Positions 55,064 through 64,000 of a DNA stretch of 64,000 bases are shown piece by piece. How positions within the stretch are numbered: the first letter of the stretch is position 1; the number at the start of each line of letters is the position of its first letter. The stretch spans positions 28,419 through 92,418 of the forward strand of contig NZ_FOZS01000005.1 of the NCBI RefSeq assembly GCF_900116205.1, in the 5' to 3' direction. Source of the DNA: Halostagnicola kamekurae (GTDB lineage: Archaea; Halobacteriota; Halobacteria; Halobacteriales; Natrialbaceae). The notes under the pieces were generated by a model. It did no database searches and was not told the DNA's origin. It saw only the letters and a program-made list of their open reading frames with translations. A program made the position numbers and the translations under genes.

Positions 55064-56272
55064 ATGCCATGGCTTCAGGACCAAGTTGAGGACGGGATTG
55101 AGAACATTCTCCGGGACTTCTCTGATGCACTTCTTGGACTGGTAAACAGCATCTATGAAGCGCTTTTAGAGCCGATCGTCGGCGTTCCTTCACCGCGATC
55201 TGATTCTGGGTATATGGTCGTTGGAGCGCCGGATAATTCTCCATGGAATGATCTCTATCAAGACGTCTACTTGGCGTACATCATGCCCTTAGCGATCATG
55301 TTGATCGTGATCGCGTTTGCGTTTGTTGGGCTTCGGGCAGGCTCGATGAGTCCCTACCGACGAAAACAGCTCTTGAGACGGTTAGGAATCGTGTTTATTG
55401 GGACGTTCGTCTGGTTCCCCTTGGTCTCGATTCCGCTCCAATTTGTTGACGCTATTGGAACGACGATCGCCCCGATAGACGATATGTCTGCAGGACTTGG
55501 TGAGCTTATCCAGTCCTCGCTTGGAGGAATGTTTACGGTTCTGGCGATGGTCTCCATCTCAAACATTTTCCTCGTTGTTGCAGGATTCGTCGTAGCTCTT
55601 CGCTGGATTGCAGTTCTAGTGTTGACTCCCCTGATGCCGTTACTGGGTGTTCTCTGGGCGATGGAAATCTGGCCGTTTAATTCAGCTTCGAATATGGCCC
55701 GTCGTGTTGCCGGGATCTACCCTGGAATTGTGCTTGCTGGAATTCCGCCTGCAATCATTTTCAGGTTTGGCTGGGAGATTGGCGGGATCGAATCGACGGC
55801 AGACGGCCTGTTCGCGCTATTTGTTGGATTGATGCTGATCCCAGCAGCGATCATCGCGATGATCCTAACCGTCTACTGGAGTAGTCCTGCAGTCCGTACC
55901 ATCGCCCAGAACAGTGTCATCGCTGCGAACCCATCGTCGGCTGCTGCCGGTGCTCGCAAAGCAAAAGCCGCATCTGGAAAGACCGTGCGTGGCGCTCGAA
56001 ACGTCCATCGGGGCTACGCCAACGGGAAGTACGGACCGATGGCTAAAGACGGGCAGACGAAACTCGGGGGTGGGAACTCGAAAGCGTACAAACTCGGCAA
56101 ATCAGCGAACTCGACGAAATCCCATGCACGCCAGTATAACAACCTCCGCAAATCGGATACGGGCCGGATGCGCGACAAAGCCAAAGACGACGCCAAACAG
56201 GTCACCCGCAAAACGTCGACCAAAGCCAAGCAAGGGCTCAGAAATACGAAAGAAAAGGTCTCGAGGTGGTGA
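55064..56272 (+). CDS. Polytopic membrane protein, VirB6/TrbL-like
   Basis: Protein of 402 residues. An amphipathic N terminus (MPWLQDQVEDGIENILRDFS) precedes about six to seven hydrophobic helices (residues 60-280), with GLGELIQSSLGGMFTVLAMV in the centre. The C-terminal 110 residues are soluble and very basic (Lys/Arg/Ala-rich), which is striking in a haloarchaeon. The layout matches VirB6/TrbL channel subunits of type IV secretion systems. The basic tail could contact DNA or the ATPases. It starts immediately after the lipoprotein stop and ends 5 bp before the VirB4-like gene. Confidence 0.65.
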   Translation: MPWLQDQVEDGIENILRDFSDALLGLVNSIYEALLEPIVGVPSPRSDSGYMVVGAPDNSPWNDLYQDVYLAYIMPLAIMLIVIAFAFVGLRAGSMSPYRRKQLLRRLGIVFIGTFVWFPLVSIPLQFVDAIGTTIAPIDDMSAGLGELIQSSLGGMFTVLAMVSISNIFLVVAGFVVALRWIAVLVLTPLMPLLGVLWAMEIWPFNSASNMARRVAGIYPGIVLAGIPPAIIFRFGWEIGGIESTADGLFALFVGLMLIPAAIIAMILTVYWSSPAVRTIAQNSVIAANPSSAAAGARKAKAASGKTVRGARNVHRGYANGKYGPMAKDGQTKLGGGNSKAYKLGKSANSTKSHARQYNNLRKSDTGRMRDKAKDDAKQVTRKTSTKAKQGLRNTKEKVSRW

Positions 56273-56277
56273 TTCGT

Positions 56278-59200
56278 ATGAGTTCGAATACAGCAGACAG
56301 CGAGTACAACGCACGAAAAATCCATCAATCGCTGGGTGGAACCACGGCATTCTTCCAGGGCTACACGATTGGCGAACTCATGCTGTTTCTCACAGTTGCG
56401 TTCGTCACCGTTATCGCAGCGACGTTCGTTCCGTCTGCCCTGACGATCCCGATCCTTGGATTCGGGATCATGCTCACGATCCTCCTCTTCTTACTTCACA
56501 AAGTCAAGCCAGATTACCTCTGGCTCACTGAGTGGCTCGTCGCCCGATTTGGCTGGGCGCTCAAAAACAAGGAGTACACGCACGGTGGGGAGGATAACAG
56601 CGAAGTCCGATATCTAACCCGTCTCAACCGTGTCTATCCACACGCGATCGAACGAACTGATGGCGCACTCGTTGGGGCGATGAAAGTCGAACCAGCGAAC
56701 ATGGCCCTCGAGGACGACGATGCCTGGGCAAAAGCCGTCCAATCACTCTCGGAGTTCGTGAATTCGACTGTCGACTTCCCCGTAAAGGTCTATATCACTA
56801 GCCGCGAGGTTGATCAAGACGACGTCGTTCGCGAACACCAGCACCGGCTTGGCGACGCCGACGTTCGGTCACGCCCAGTTCTCAAACGCCTTCTCGAGGA
56901 GTACGTCGCTTCCAACACGAACGAAAACGGGGATGTGGACTCTGAAACGACCACAGTTCGAGAGTATTATCTCATCACGTCAGTGACCGACACCGACATC
57001 GAGCAGTTCGACGAAACCGGAGATAGTGTTCTGGCGTACCTCGCTGAAATGCCCATTCTCGGTCGATTGTTCGGTCGGTTTCAGTCTGATGGGCTGAGCG
57101 AATCCAAACGTGACCAACTCAAAGAAGAGAAACTCGAGTCGCGACTCTCCCAGCTTCGGCGTGGTGGCTCGTCGCTCTATCGGTGTTCGATTAGCCCCGT
57201 CGACGCATACGACCTTGCACGGATCACGAAGGAGTACTGGACGTGCCAGCCAGAGGAGTACGACGATATCTCGAGCGCACTCGGGACGTTCCCAGTCGTC
57301 TCTCACGGAATCAGCGACGGTGTGCCAGCTACGCCAGATCCAGCGGATGTCGTCAGTGCGATGGACGACTCGACTGCGACCCAACGGAAGACAGACATAA
57401 GCAATGAAGAAGCTGAGGACTGGGAGTACTCCCTCGAGGAGCTCGATTCAGATGAAACTGTGGAGGGAGATAATACCTCATCAGTGTCCGAAGAAGACCG
57501 TCTTCCGGACACGTCGACGATGCACCAGTCGGTTATCGCGCCGTCGACGGTCGACTGGGAGACGACCTACGCCGTGATCAACGACGAAACGTTCGTCCGC
57601 ACCTTCTGGATCGAACAGTTCCCCGAAGAACCATCGGATGGACTCCTCGAGCGATTACTCCTCGAGACTGACTTGCAGACGGATATCAGCATCCACCTCA
57701 ACCCATTCGATAGCCAGTCGGCGCAGGACATGATGGCTGACTGGATTTCGGATCTGAAGATTAACCAGCACGACTCGAATAGTCTGAGAGCCGAAGACCT
57801 GCAAGAGGACATCGATCAGGCGAAGTACATGCGCTCGCTCGTTCGGGCGAACAAAGCCTCGTTCTATCGCGGCGGCGTATTCATCCGCCTCGCTGCCGAG
57901 AGCCAGCAAGAACTAGAGAATCAAACGACTCGACTACGTTCGATCATCAAAGACGCACCAGCGAACTGTACGCTCAAAGTCGCGAGTCGGTGGCAAGAAC
58001 GAGGGCTCGCGACCGTCTCGCCGCTCGGACGGAACGAACTCGGTCGCGATCGAATGTCAACGCTGACGAACCAGGCTATTGGGGCGATGTTCCCCTTCTC
58101 GTCGAACTACCAGATGATGGACGACGGCATCGAATACGGCTATCACGGCCATAACGGCTCTCCCATTCGAATCAATCCCTGGGAGCTCGAGACGGGCCAT
58201 AGTGAACTCGTCGTCGGGATGCCCGGGGCTGGAAAGACGTTCGGCGGGATCTTGCGCCATCTGCGGATGATGAAACGGCGCAACGATACGATGCTCGTGC
58301 TCATCGACCCCGTTGGGGGTTTTCGCGGGATCGCCGACGCGCTGAATGCGAAGACGATCACCGTGGGTGGCGATACGAAACTAAACCCACTCGAGATCCG
58401 CGAGACACCACAACACGTTCTCGACTCGAATGACGGAGCCTCGCCCCTCTCGGCGAAGAAAGACGAGGTCTCCGCCGTGCTCGAGAACTTCCTCGAGGCA
58501 CGTGATATCGACCTGGGGACGGAGACGGGCGTGCTCTCGTATGTGATCGACGAAGCCTATCGACAGGCTGGCATCGTCGAAGACGACGTCTCGACGCACA
58601 CGTCGAAGAACTCACCGACGATGCAGGACGTCCACCGAATCCTCTGTGATATCGCTGAGAATCCGGATGAGCACAACATTGCAGAATCCGAATCCGCTCG
58701 CGAGCGTGCTGCCCAGTACGCTGACGAACTCGCGATCGCCTTCCAGCCCTTCCGCGAGGGTGGCTCCTACGAAAACCTCTCTCACCACTCGGAGATCGAT
58801 ATCCTCGAGGGTGACAACAAGGTCGTCTATATTGATCTGGGTCAGATCGAGGGCAGTGCTTCAGGAATCGATCGCCAGACGTTCTTGATGCAACTGCTGT
58901 TGTCGACGATCTACCAGCAGGCGAAAAACACACAGCGGAACGTCGAACTCGCGATCGATGAAGCCCACTATCTCTTCGACGATCAGGCCAACCTCGATTT
59001 CCTCGAGACGGCATTTCGTCACCAGCGCCACGCTGGCCTTCGAATGGTATTGCTCTCGCAGACCGCTCAGGAGTTCTACGAAACTGAGCAGGCCGAGAAG
59101 ATCATCGGGATGTGCCCGATCAAAGTCTTCCACAAACTGCCCGAACTCGACGACTCAACGGCAGACAAAATTGGACTCACCAGAGAACAGCGCCAGTACG

Positions 59201-59616
59201 TCAGAGGAGCCGACGCCGGGAAGGAAGACCTCGGCTATAGTCAGGCACTCGTTCGTGTCGAAGAACACGGAACGTATCCCCTGCACGTGGTTGCAGACGA
59301 CTTCGAGAAACGCGTCATCGACTACGAACCTGCGGACCAGGCCTTCCTCGAGCAGGCGATAAGCGACGAACCTGCGGAGTTGCTTGCCTTCGAGGAGTTC
59401 GTCGAGAACGAAGCACAGCAAAACGCACTTGCGACCCGCCTCAACATCAGCGCCGAGACGGCGAGTCAACTTCTTGATGAGGATCTCACGAAAGCGGAGG
59501 TCCTCGATGCAGTCGTCGAACAGGCTCTCGAATTGGATACAGACACCGAAGAGGCGCCGATCCAGACTGACGGTGGAACTGAACAGCGAACAATCGAACC
59601 TGAATATGACAGCTAA
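56278..59616 (+). CDS. VirB4/TraC-like secretion ATPase
   Basis: Protein of 1112 residues from MSSNTADSEYNARKIHQSLG; a GTG at 56266 is possible. Two N-terminal transmembrane helices (about residues 25-75) resemble a fused VirB3-like (PrgI-type) segment. A long N-terminal domain follows, then the motor: Walker A in VVGMPGAGKTFGG (about residue 645) and Walker B in VELAIDEAHYLFDDQ (about 890), then LSQTAQEF. VirB4-type ATPases power pilus assembly and substrate transfer. It is preceded by the VirB6-like gene and followed by a partner and the coupling ATPase. Confidence 0.85.
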   Translation: MSSNTADSEYNARKIHQSLGGTTAFFQGYTIGELMLFLTVAFVTVIAATFVPSALTIPILGFGIMLTILLFLLHKVKPDYLWLTEWLVARFGWALKNKEYTHGGEDNSEVRYLTRLNRVYPHAIERTDGALVGAMKVEPANMALEDDDAWAKAVQSLSEFVNSTVDFPVKVYITSREVDQDDVVREHQHRLGDADVRSRPVLKRLLEEYVASNTNENGDVDSETTTVREYYLITSVTDTDIEQFDETGDSVLAYLAEMPILGRLFGRFQSDGLSESKRDQLKEEKLESRLSQLRRGGSSLYRCSISPVDAYDLARITKEYWTCQPEEYDDISSALGTFPVVSHGISDGVPATPDPADVVSAMDDSTATQRKTDISNEEAEDWEYSLEELDSDETVEGDNTSSVSEEDRLPDTSTMHQSVIAPSTVDWETTYAVINDETFVRTFWIEQFPEEPSDGLLERLLLETDLQTDISIHLNPFDSQSAQDMMADWISDLKINQHDSNSLRAEDLQEDIDQAKYMRSLVRANKASFYRGGVFIRLAAESQQELENQTTRLRSIIKDAPANCTLKVASRWQERGLATVSPLGRNELGRDRMSTLTNQAIGAMFPFSSNYQMMDDGIEYGYHGHNGSPIRINPWELETGHSELVVGMPGAGKTFGGILRHLRMMKRRNDTMLVLIDPVGGFRGIADALNAKTITVGGDTKLNPLEIRETPQHVLDSNDGASPLSAKKDEVSAVLENFLEARDIDLGTETGVLSYVIDEAYRQAGIVEDDVSTHTSKNSPTMQDVHRILCDIAENPDEHNIAESESARERAAQYADELAIAFQPFREGGSYENLSHHSEIDILEGDNKVVYIDLGQIEGSASGIDRQTFLMQLLLSTIYQQAKNTQRNVELAIDEAHYLFDDQANLDFLETAFRHQRHAGLRMVLLSQTAQEFYETEQAEKIIGMCPIKVFHKLPELDDSTADKIGLTREQRQYVRGADAGKEDLGYSQALVRVEEHGTYPLHVVADDFEKRVIDYEPADQAFLEQAISDEPAELLAFEEFVENEAQQNALATRLNISAETASQLLDEDLTKAEVLDAVVEQALELDTDTEEAPIQTDGGTEQRTIEPEYDS

Positions 59617-59620
59617 GACC

Positions 59621-60808
59621 ATGACTACGCTCGATCGTTTCACGAAGGTGCTCGGTTCGTCGCCCCAGTACGAGTCGACACAACTCGAGTTTGGAGAGCA
59701 GGAATCGTTCGTTCAACACCAATCGGACACACCAGGCACACTCCTGCGGATTCGTCCCTACAAAGAGAACGATGGTGTCGTGGATGGGGCAGGTGTCCTC
59801 CAATCAGTCCACGACGTGACGACGAACTTCCGCGGGAAGAATACGAGTGATCACCACTCGTTCGAAGTCTGGTTCGACCAAGGGAAGATCAAATTCTACA
59901 TGCACGCTGCTACCGAGGCAGCAGCCGACAAATTCCGCCGTCGCGTCGGGAACAACTACGCGAATAGCGAAATATTCCGAGTTGAGGAGGGCCACGCATT
60001 CCCGGTTATCGATTCTAACGAGTACGTCGCCGGCGCCTGGCTCGAGATGGAGAAAATCCCGTACTACCCGATCCGCCATCACAACAGCGAAGGCTTCGAG
60101 ACGGATCCGTACGGCGAAATCACCAGCGAGATGCTCTCGCTCGACAACAGTACAGTCGTCACGCAGGTTGTTTTTCGACCGGCGAAACAGTCGTGGACCG
60201 AGGGTGATCGGTTCAAGCACAACAGCGTCGACGAACTCGCGCACGCACTCCGGCAAGGGACCTCTGTGGGATGGCTCAACCCTCGGACCCGACCGGCAAG
60301 CGAGAAGGACAAGCAGGCTGCGAAAACGATCGAACAGCAACGCGGCCAGCAGGCGTTCCACGTGAATATTCGCGTTCTCGCCGCATCCTCAGAGAAGGAC
60401 GAAGCTGAAGCTCGAGCCCGCGGTGTCGCAGGGATGTTCAGGAAGTACTATAACGCGATTACGGAACAGGGACTCGACGATAACCCGGTCTGGCATCGCA
60501 AAGAGCGAAAGCGAGCTGAACGACTTCGACGATTCCTCTATCGAATGCGCGATCGCGAATGGATCGATCGCCGTATGATCATGACCGTCGACGAACTCGC
60601 CGGCGTCGCGCATATCCCCAACGCGGAGATTGAGACACCGAAGATCGACTGGCGTTACACTCAGCGGGGTGACCGGCTTCCATCGGATGGGTCTCAATAT
60701 ACAACTGATGATCCGCCGATTGAGGAGCAGACATCAGAAGCTCCAGATCAGACAGCAGTTACCTTTGATGGCTCTTCTCGAGAGCCGGAGGGATTCGATG
60801 GTATTTGA
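59621..60808 (+). CDS. Conserved partner protein between the two conjugation ATPases
   Basis: Protein of 395 residues, with MTTLDRFTKVLGSSPQYEST as likely N terminus; ATG 59606 is possible and overlaps virB4 by 11 bp. No transmembrane helix is evident. Repeated alpha/beta blocks (HHSFEVWFDQGKIKFYMHAA, SEIFRVEEGHAFPVIDSNEY, VVFRPAKQSWTE) resemble the N-terminal adaptor regions seen next to archaeal VirB4/TraD-like ATPases. I recognise no enzyme motif. It overlaps the coupling ATPase by 11 bp, so the two proteins are made together and probably interact. Confidence 0.65.
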   Translation: MTTLDRFTKVLGSSPQYESTQLEFGEQESFVQHQSDTPGTLLRIRPYKENDGVVDGAGVLQSVHDVTTNFRGKNTSDHHSFEVWFDQGKIKFYMHAATEAAADKFRRRVGNNYANSEIFRVEEGHAFPVIDSNEYVAGAWLEMEKIPYYPIRHHNSEGFETDPYGEITSEMLSLDNSTVVTQVVFRPAKQSWTEGDRFKHNSVDELAHALRQGTSVGWLNPRTRPASEKDKQAAKTIEQQRGQQAFHVNIRVLAASSEKDEAEARARGVAGMFRKYYNAITEQGLDDNPVWHRKERKRAERLRRFLYRMRDREWIDRRMIMTVDELAGVAHIPNAEIETPKIDWRYTQRGDRLPSDGSQYTTDDPPIEEQTSEAPDQTAVTFDGSSREPEGFDGI

Positions 60809-63800
60809 TCGGTTCTTCGGACACGGTGGAGAGGACTCGAGTGACGCCCAAAGTAGTGAGTCCCCATCAGGCGATGAAGCATCCGGTGACGACCAGACAG
60901 AGAACACGAAGAGCACTCGGTTGTCGTCTGCCAAGCAATCAGCCGCTGGTGAGCAATACCAGATCGCTGACCAGGACACAACTCGCGTCGGTGGCAAACC
61001 GATCCTCACGGACACAGCCAACGAAGGCACGGTTGCAGGCCCGTACGTTCGAGAGATGTTCGAAGCCGAGATGTACAACGCACCTGCCCCACTCTGGGTT
61101 GGCTACACGGAAGATCCCCAGACTGGCTTTCGTGAGGCCCCGCTTCGGTTTGACTCGCTGTTTCGGCACAACTGGATTGCAGGGACGACCGGCTACGGGA
61201 AAACCACCCAACTGTTGAATATGATGGTGCAGTGGGCGTATTCGGGATATGGCTTCACGTACTTCGATCCAAAAGGCCAAGACTCTCGTGAACTCCTCCG
61301 GATGCTCCCCAAACACCGTCTCGAGGACGTGGTCTGGATCGAGCCTGGATCGACCACCCACGACAACACGGTCGGGATGAATTTTCTCGAAGTCCCCGAG
61401 TGTGAGACGACCGAAGAACTCGAGAACGAGATCGAAAACCGGGTCGAGAACCTGAAAGCGGTCTTCGATACGTCCGACTACTGGGGGATCAACATGGAGG
61501 CGATTACCGAGTCGATGGCTCGAGCGATGATGAAGTCCGAGAAACCATTCTCCATCATCGATATGTACTTCATTCTCCTCAACGCTGACCGACGCGAAGA
61601 TTTCGCACTCGATGTCGAGGATCCCTATATCCGTGAGTTCTGTCTCGAGATTGCGGAGATGGAAGAGGAGACGGTTCGCCCTCTCTTGAAGCGGATCAAA
61701 TCCTGGGTCGAGAACTCAGTGATTCGCCGGATCATCGCCCATCGCGAGAGTACGATCAACTTCCGCGATATCATCGACAACGACCGGATCGTGATCGTTC
61801 GAACGCCGGTTGAGAATACGGATATCAAGAAGATGGTCACACTGGGTGTGATGCGGAATCTCTGGAGTGCTATTCAGCGTCGTTCGTACGAACTTGATAC
61901 CGAGCCGGATCCCTACTTCGTTCTCTGTGACGAGTTCGACGATATCGCGAGCGATAATCTCGATATCGAGTCGATGCTTGCTCGAGCCCGATCGATGCGG
62001 TTGTCGGTGACCTTGGCCTCGCAGTATCCCTCTCAGTTCGAGGAGGACACGCTGAAAGCGATGCAGAACAACTGCGATAACCTCCTCACGTTCTCAGTCA
62101 ACGACAGCGACGATGCTGAGTTGTTGATGAAACGGTTCCGTGATTATACGGCAGAAGACCTCATCACGACCGACCAGTTCAAAGTCTGGACGCGGATTCC
62201 GCTCTCAGGTGGACGCTACTCTGAACCCGTGTTGATCCGGACGTTTCCGCCGTATCCGCCCCTCCGGGGGACAGATACTGTCGATCAGATCATTGAACAG
62301 AGTCTCAAGCGGTATGGGACTGACCCGCTGACGGATAACGAGATCCTTCGCAATCTCATCTACCGCGAGTACAATGAGGCGGCAAGTCCCGCTGCGCTTA
62401 CTGTCGACCGGGTGATGGCGGAAGCGATTCGAACTGTCCAATTGCGGGAGGACGTTCGCGAGCAGAACGGCTGGGTTCCCGTGACTGACATCGACGCAGA
62501 AGTGATCGAGCGCTTGGAGGGTGAGGACGGTGATACCGCTGAAGGCCTCACTACAGAGACTCCACTCGAGGAATTCCCTGATGTGCGTCGGGAGTCGCCC
62601 CTGATCGATGTCGATCTCAGTGCACACGATGATACGGTCGTCGCTCGGTTGACTGACGAGGGTGAAGATGTTGCGGCACCCGAAACTGGAGATGTGCGCT
62701 CTGCAGGTGGCTCGGAACATGATTCTCTCCTGTTCGATCTCGAGGCCACCTTGACGAAGTGTGGCTTCTCTGTCGAGATCCTCGAACAAGATGGGAGCGA
62801 ACAACCCGATGGGACGGCCACCCATCCTGACTACGATGGTGAGTTTGCTCTCGAAGCCGAAACAACGACGCCGAATAGGCCAGCGAAAGTTCTGCAGAAC
62901 CTCAAACGAGCGCAAGAGGATGACCGGACCCCACTCTTCGTTGTGCGACCGGGGGAAGAGAGTCTCGCTCACTCAGCGCGTCGGCTCGAGAGTATGCTTG
63001 AGGCACCAGTTCGAGAGCTGGCTGATGGCACTGAGCAACTCTACAATATGGATGAACTCGTCACGTTTGGTGATGGAGCCACCGCCCTCGGTGGTGTGAC
63101 GGCTGTGCGACCATCGACTGATGAGTCAACACGAACGGTCTGGAAACGTGAGGGAGATGAACGCGTTCTCTCGGATGGTGAAACAGAGTTCATTCGTACG
63201 CCATCTTCGACTGCTCTCTCGAAAGATAGTATACCAGCCTATTACAGCTTCGACCGTGAGACTGATCAGTATACTGTCTATGAACAGGGGGAAACAACGG
63301 TCTACGAGACAAAGGACGCGTTCGAGGCAGACTGGACGCCAATCAAGCGCCCCTTTGTTCCTGAGACTGATTTGCCGAACCCAGAATATGGGCGAGATAG
63401 CTATGCCATAGTAATCCAGCCCAAAGACGCAATGCCACAGCTCTATGTCGACGGTGATACGGTTCCACTGGCAGAGAATCGTGAGGCGCTCCCGAACGCA
63501 GATCACGACCCTCTACTCGGTGACGAGACGGATACCCCGTTGGCAACTCCTCAAGAGCAGCAGCCAGTAGATGAGGCTCCCGAACTGAATCCTAGTGGTG
63601 ATGGTGTTGATGTCTTCGTTGAACAATTCCTCGTTGCCGATACCGATGGGTCAGTCTCGAAGAAGGATCTCTACCAGGCCTATGTAGCGTGGGCGAAACA
63701 GCATGACCTTGACTACACGAACGACGTCTGGTTTGGACGGAAATTGAGCGACCATCTCGAGATTGGTAGTGATCGACGACGGAAGGATGGAGAACGTATC

Positions 63801-63875
63801 ACTGTTCATACTGGAATTGCACTGACTGAGACAGGAACCCGTCTCCTTGAGGGGGTGCAACAATCAGAACAATGA
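60798..63875 (+). CDS. VirD4/TraD-like coupling ATPase with nuclease-like and primase-type winged-helix domains
   Basis: Protein of 1025 residues from MVFDRFFGHG. The motor has Walker A GTTGYGKTTQL (about residue 128), then FTYFDPKGQDSRELLRML, Walker B PYFVLCDEFDDIASDNLDIE (about 375) and LASQYPSQF. This is the TraD/VirD4 pattern. No N-terminal transmembrane helix is seen. Around residues 675-720 DYDGEFALEAETTTPNRPAK has the D...ExE pattern of a PD-(D/E)XK-like nuclease. Residues 940-1015 (KKDLYQAYVAWAKQHDLDYT, FGRKLSDHLEI) match the winged helix of D5/P4-type primases. It would bring DNA to the transfer channel. Confidence 0.8.
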   Translation: MVFDRFFGHGGEDSSDAQSSESPSGDEASGDDQTENTKSTRLSSAKQSAAGEQYQIADQDTTRVGGKPILTDTANEGTVAGPYVREMFEAEMYNAPAPLWVGYTEDPQTGFREAPLRFDSLFRHNWIAGTTGYGKTTQLLNMMVQWAYSGYGFTYFDPKGQDSRELLRMLPKHRLEDVVWIEPGSTTHDNTVGMNFLEVPECETTEELENEIENRVENLKAVFDTSDYWGINMEAITESMARAMMKSEKPFSIIDMYFILLNADRREDFALDVEDPYIREFCLEIAEMEEETVRPLLKRIKSWVENSVIRRIIAHRESTINFRDIIDNDRIVIVRTPVENTDIKKMVTLGVMRNLWSAIQRRSYELDTEPDPYFVLCDEFDDIASDNLDIESMLARARSMRLSVTLASQYPSQFEEDTLKAMQNNCDNLLTFSVNDSDDAELLMKRFRDYTAEDLITTDQFKVWTRIPLSGGRYSEPVLIRTFPPYPPLRGTDTVDQIIEQSLKRYGTDPLTDNEILRNLIYREYNEAASPAALTVDRVMAEAIRTVQLREDVREQNGWVPVTDIDAEVIERLEGEDGDTAEGLTTETPLEEFPDVRRESPLIDVDLSAHDDTVVARLTDEGEDVAAPETGDVRSAGGSEHDSLLFDLEATLTKCGFSVEILEQDGSEQPDGTATHPDYDGEFALEAETTTPNRPAKVLQNLKRAQEDDRTPLFVVRPGEESLAHSARRLESMLEAPVRELADGTEQLYNMDELVTFGDGATALGGVTAVRPSTDESTRTVWKREGDERVLSDGETEFIRTPSSTALSKDSIPAYYSFDRETDQYTVYEQGETTVYETKDAFEADWTPIKRPFVPETDLPNPEYGRDSYAIVIQPKDAMPQLYVDGDTVPLAENREALPNADHDPLLGDETDTPLATPQEQQPVDEAPELNPSGDGVDVFVEQFLVADTDGSVSKKDLYQAYVAWAKQHDLDYTNDVWFGRKLSDHLEIGSDRRRKDGERITVHTGIALTETGTRLLEGVQQSEQ

Positions 63876-63908
63876 TGGGTGAGTATACGGTTCCAGATTG
63901 GGTTCTGT

Positions 63909-64000
63909 CCAGGGTATTCCCAAACCAGGGTATACCCATAAACTCGGTCTTGAGGCGCTCTTCTCGGTATTTGGATTTTGGTGTCCAGGGTATTCCCAAA
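63909..64000. repeat. Three copies of a 16-bp repeat
   Basis: CCAGGGTATTCCCAAA occurs at 63909-63924 and 63985-64000, with the variant CCAGGGTATACCCATA directly joined at 63925-63940. The core GGGTATACCC is palindromic. The array may continue past the window. Placed after the coupling ATPase, it could be a regulator or transfer/replication site. Confidence 0.7.

Noticed and set aside
58358..59014. A 218-codon Arg-rich antisense frame inside the VirB4-like gene
   Set aside because: Its composition (Arg, Ser, Pro) is typical of the complement of a haloarchaeal gene, and it overlaps the Walker B region.
63909..64000. A CRISPR array
   Set aside because: Only three short units occur, two without any spacer, and no cas genes are visible.
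1..64000. tRNA or rRNA genes
   Set aside because: I saw no cloverleaf-forming stretch with a T-loop signature or rRNA-like sequence on either strand, though a covariance search was not possible here.

Overview
The window looks like a chromosomal or megaplasmid segment of a haloarchaeon (class Halobacteria). The evidence is protein-level: acidic proteins, a TFIIB, deoxyhypusine synthase, a JAMM protease of the desampylase type, a surface protein with a PGF-CTERM-like tail, Tat-type lipoproteins, and relics of haloarchaeal IS families. Many genes have a TATA-like box A about 25-30 nt before the start codon, as expected for leaderless transcripts. I used that spacing to choose several starts.

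Positions 1-33.7 kb form an accessory catabolic island for organic acids via CoA thioesters. It encodes transporters (a DASS/SLC13 carrier and a complete TctABC tripartite system) and CoA activation (two family III CoA-transferases). Its beta-oxidation-type enzymes are enoyl-CoA hydratases, acyl-CoA dehydrogenase, 3-hydroxyacyl-CoA dehydrogenase, a thiolase paired with an HMG-CoA-synthase-like/DUF35 fusion, two MaoC-type hydratases and a thioesterase. There is also an MmgE/PrpD protein, an HMG-CoA-lyase-like enzyme, a flavin monooxygenase and two paralogous IclR regulators. A three-gene operon encodes a UGSC-family protein (Cys in place of Sec), an uncharacterised 350-residue protein and an amidohydrolase-like protein. 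The island also holds second, decayed copies of several of its own genes (TctC, enoyl-CoA hydratase, acyl-CoA dehydrogenase) among many broken IS elements, so modules appear to have been duplicated and then lost.

Positions 34.2-38.3 kb encode EtfB, EtfA and a membrane ETF:quinone oxidoreductase. These would carry acyl-CoA dehydrogenase electrons to the respiratory chain.

Positions 38.3-48.1 kb are a housekeeping-like block: TFB, deoxyhypusine synthase, uroporphyrinogen-III synthase, an MFS transporter, JAMM protease, a surface protein and a DsbA-FNT fusion. IS relics lie at its left edge.

Positions 48.2-51.4 kb are another mobile-element scar zone. Here a vapBC toxin gene is split by a 512-bp IS200/IS605-like non-autonomous element, followed by a GNAT acetyltransferase.

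Positions 51.9-63.9 kb hold a compact seven-gene plus-strand operon that looks like an archaeal type IV secretion/conjugation machine. It has a small pilin-like membrane protein, a large secreted or anchored protein, a lipoprotein, a VirB6/TrbL-like membrane protein, a VirB4-like ATPase, a conserved partner and a VirD4/TraD-like coupling ATPase with unusual C-terminal domains. A cluster of 16-bp repeats follows at the window edge. All identifications are by reading the sequence. No database search was run.
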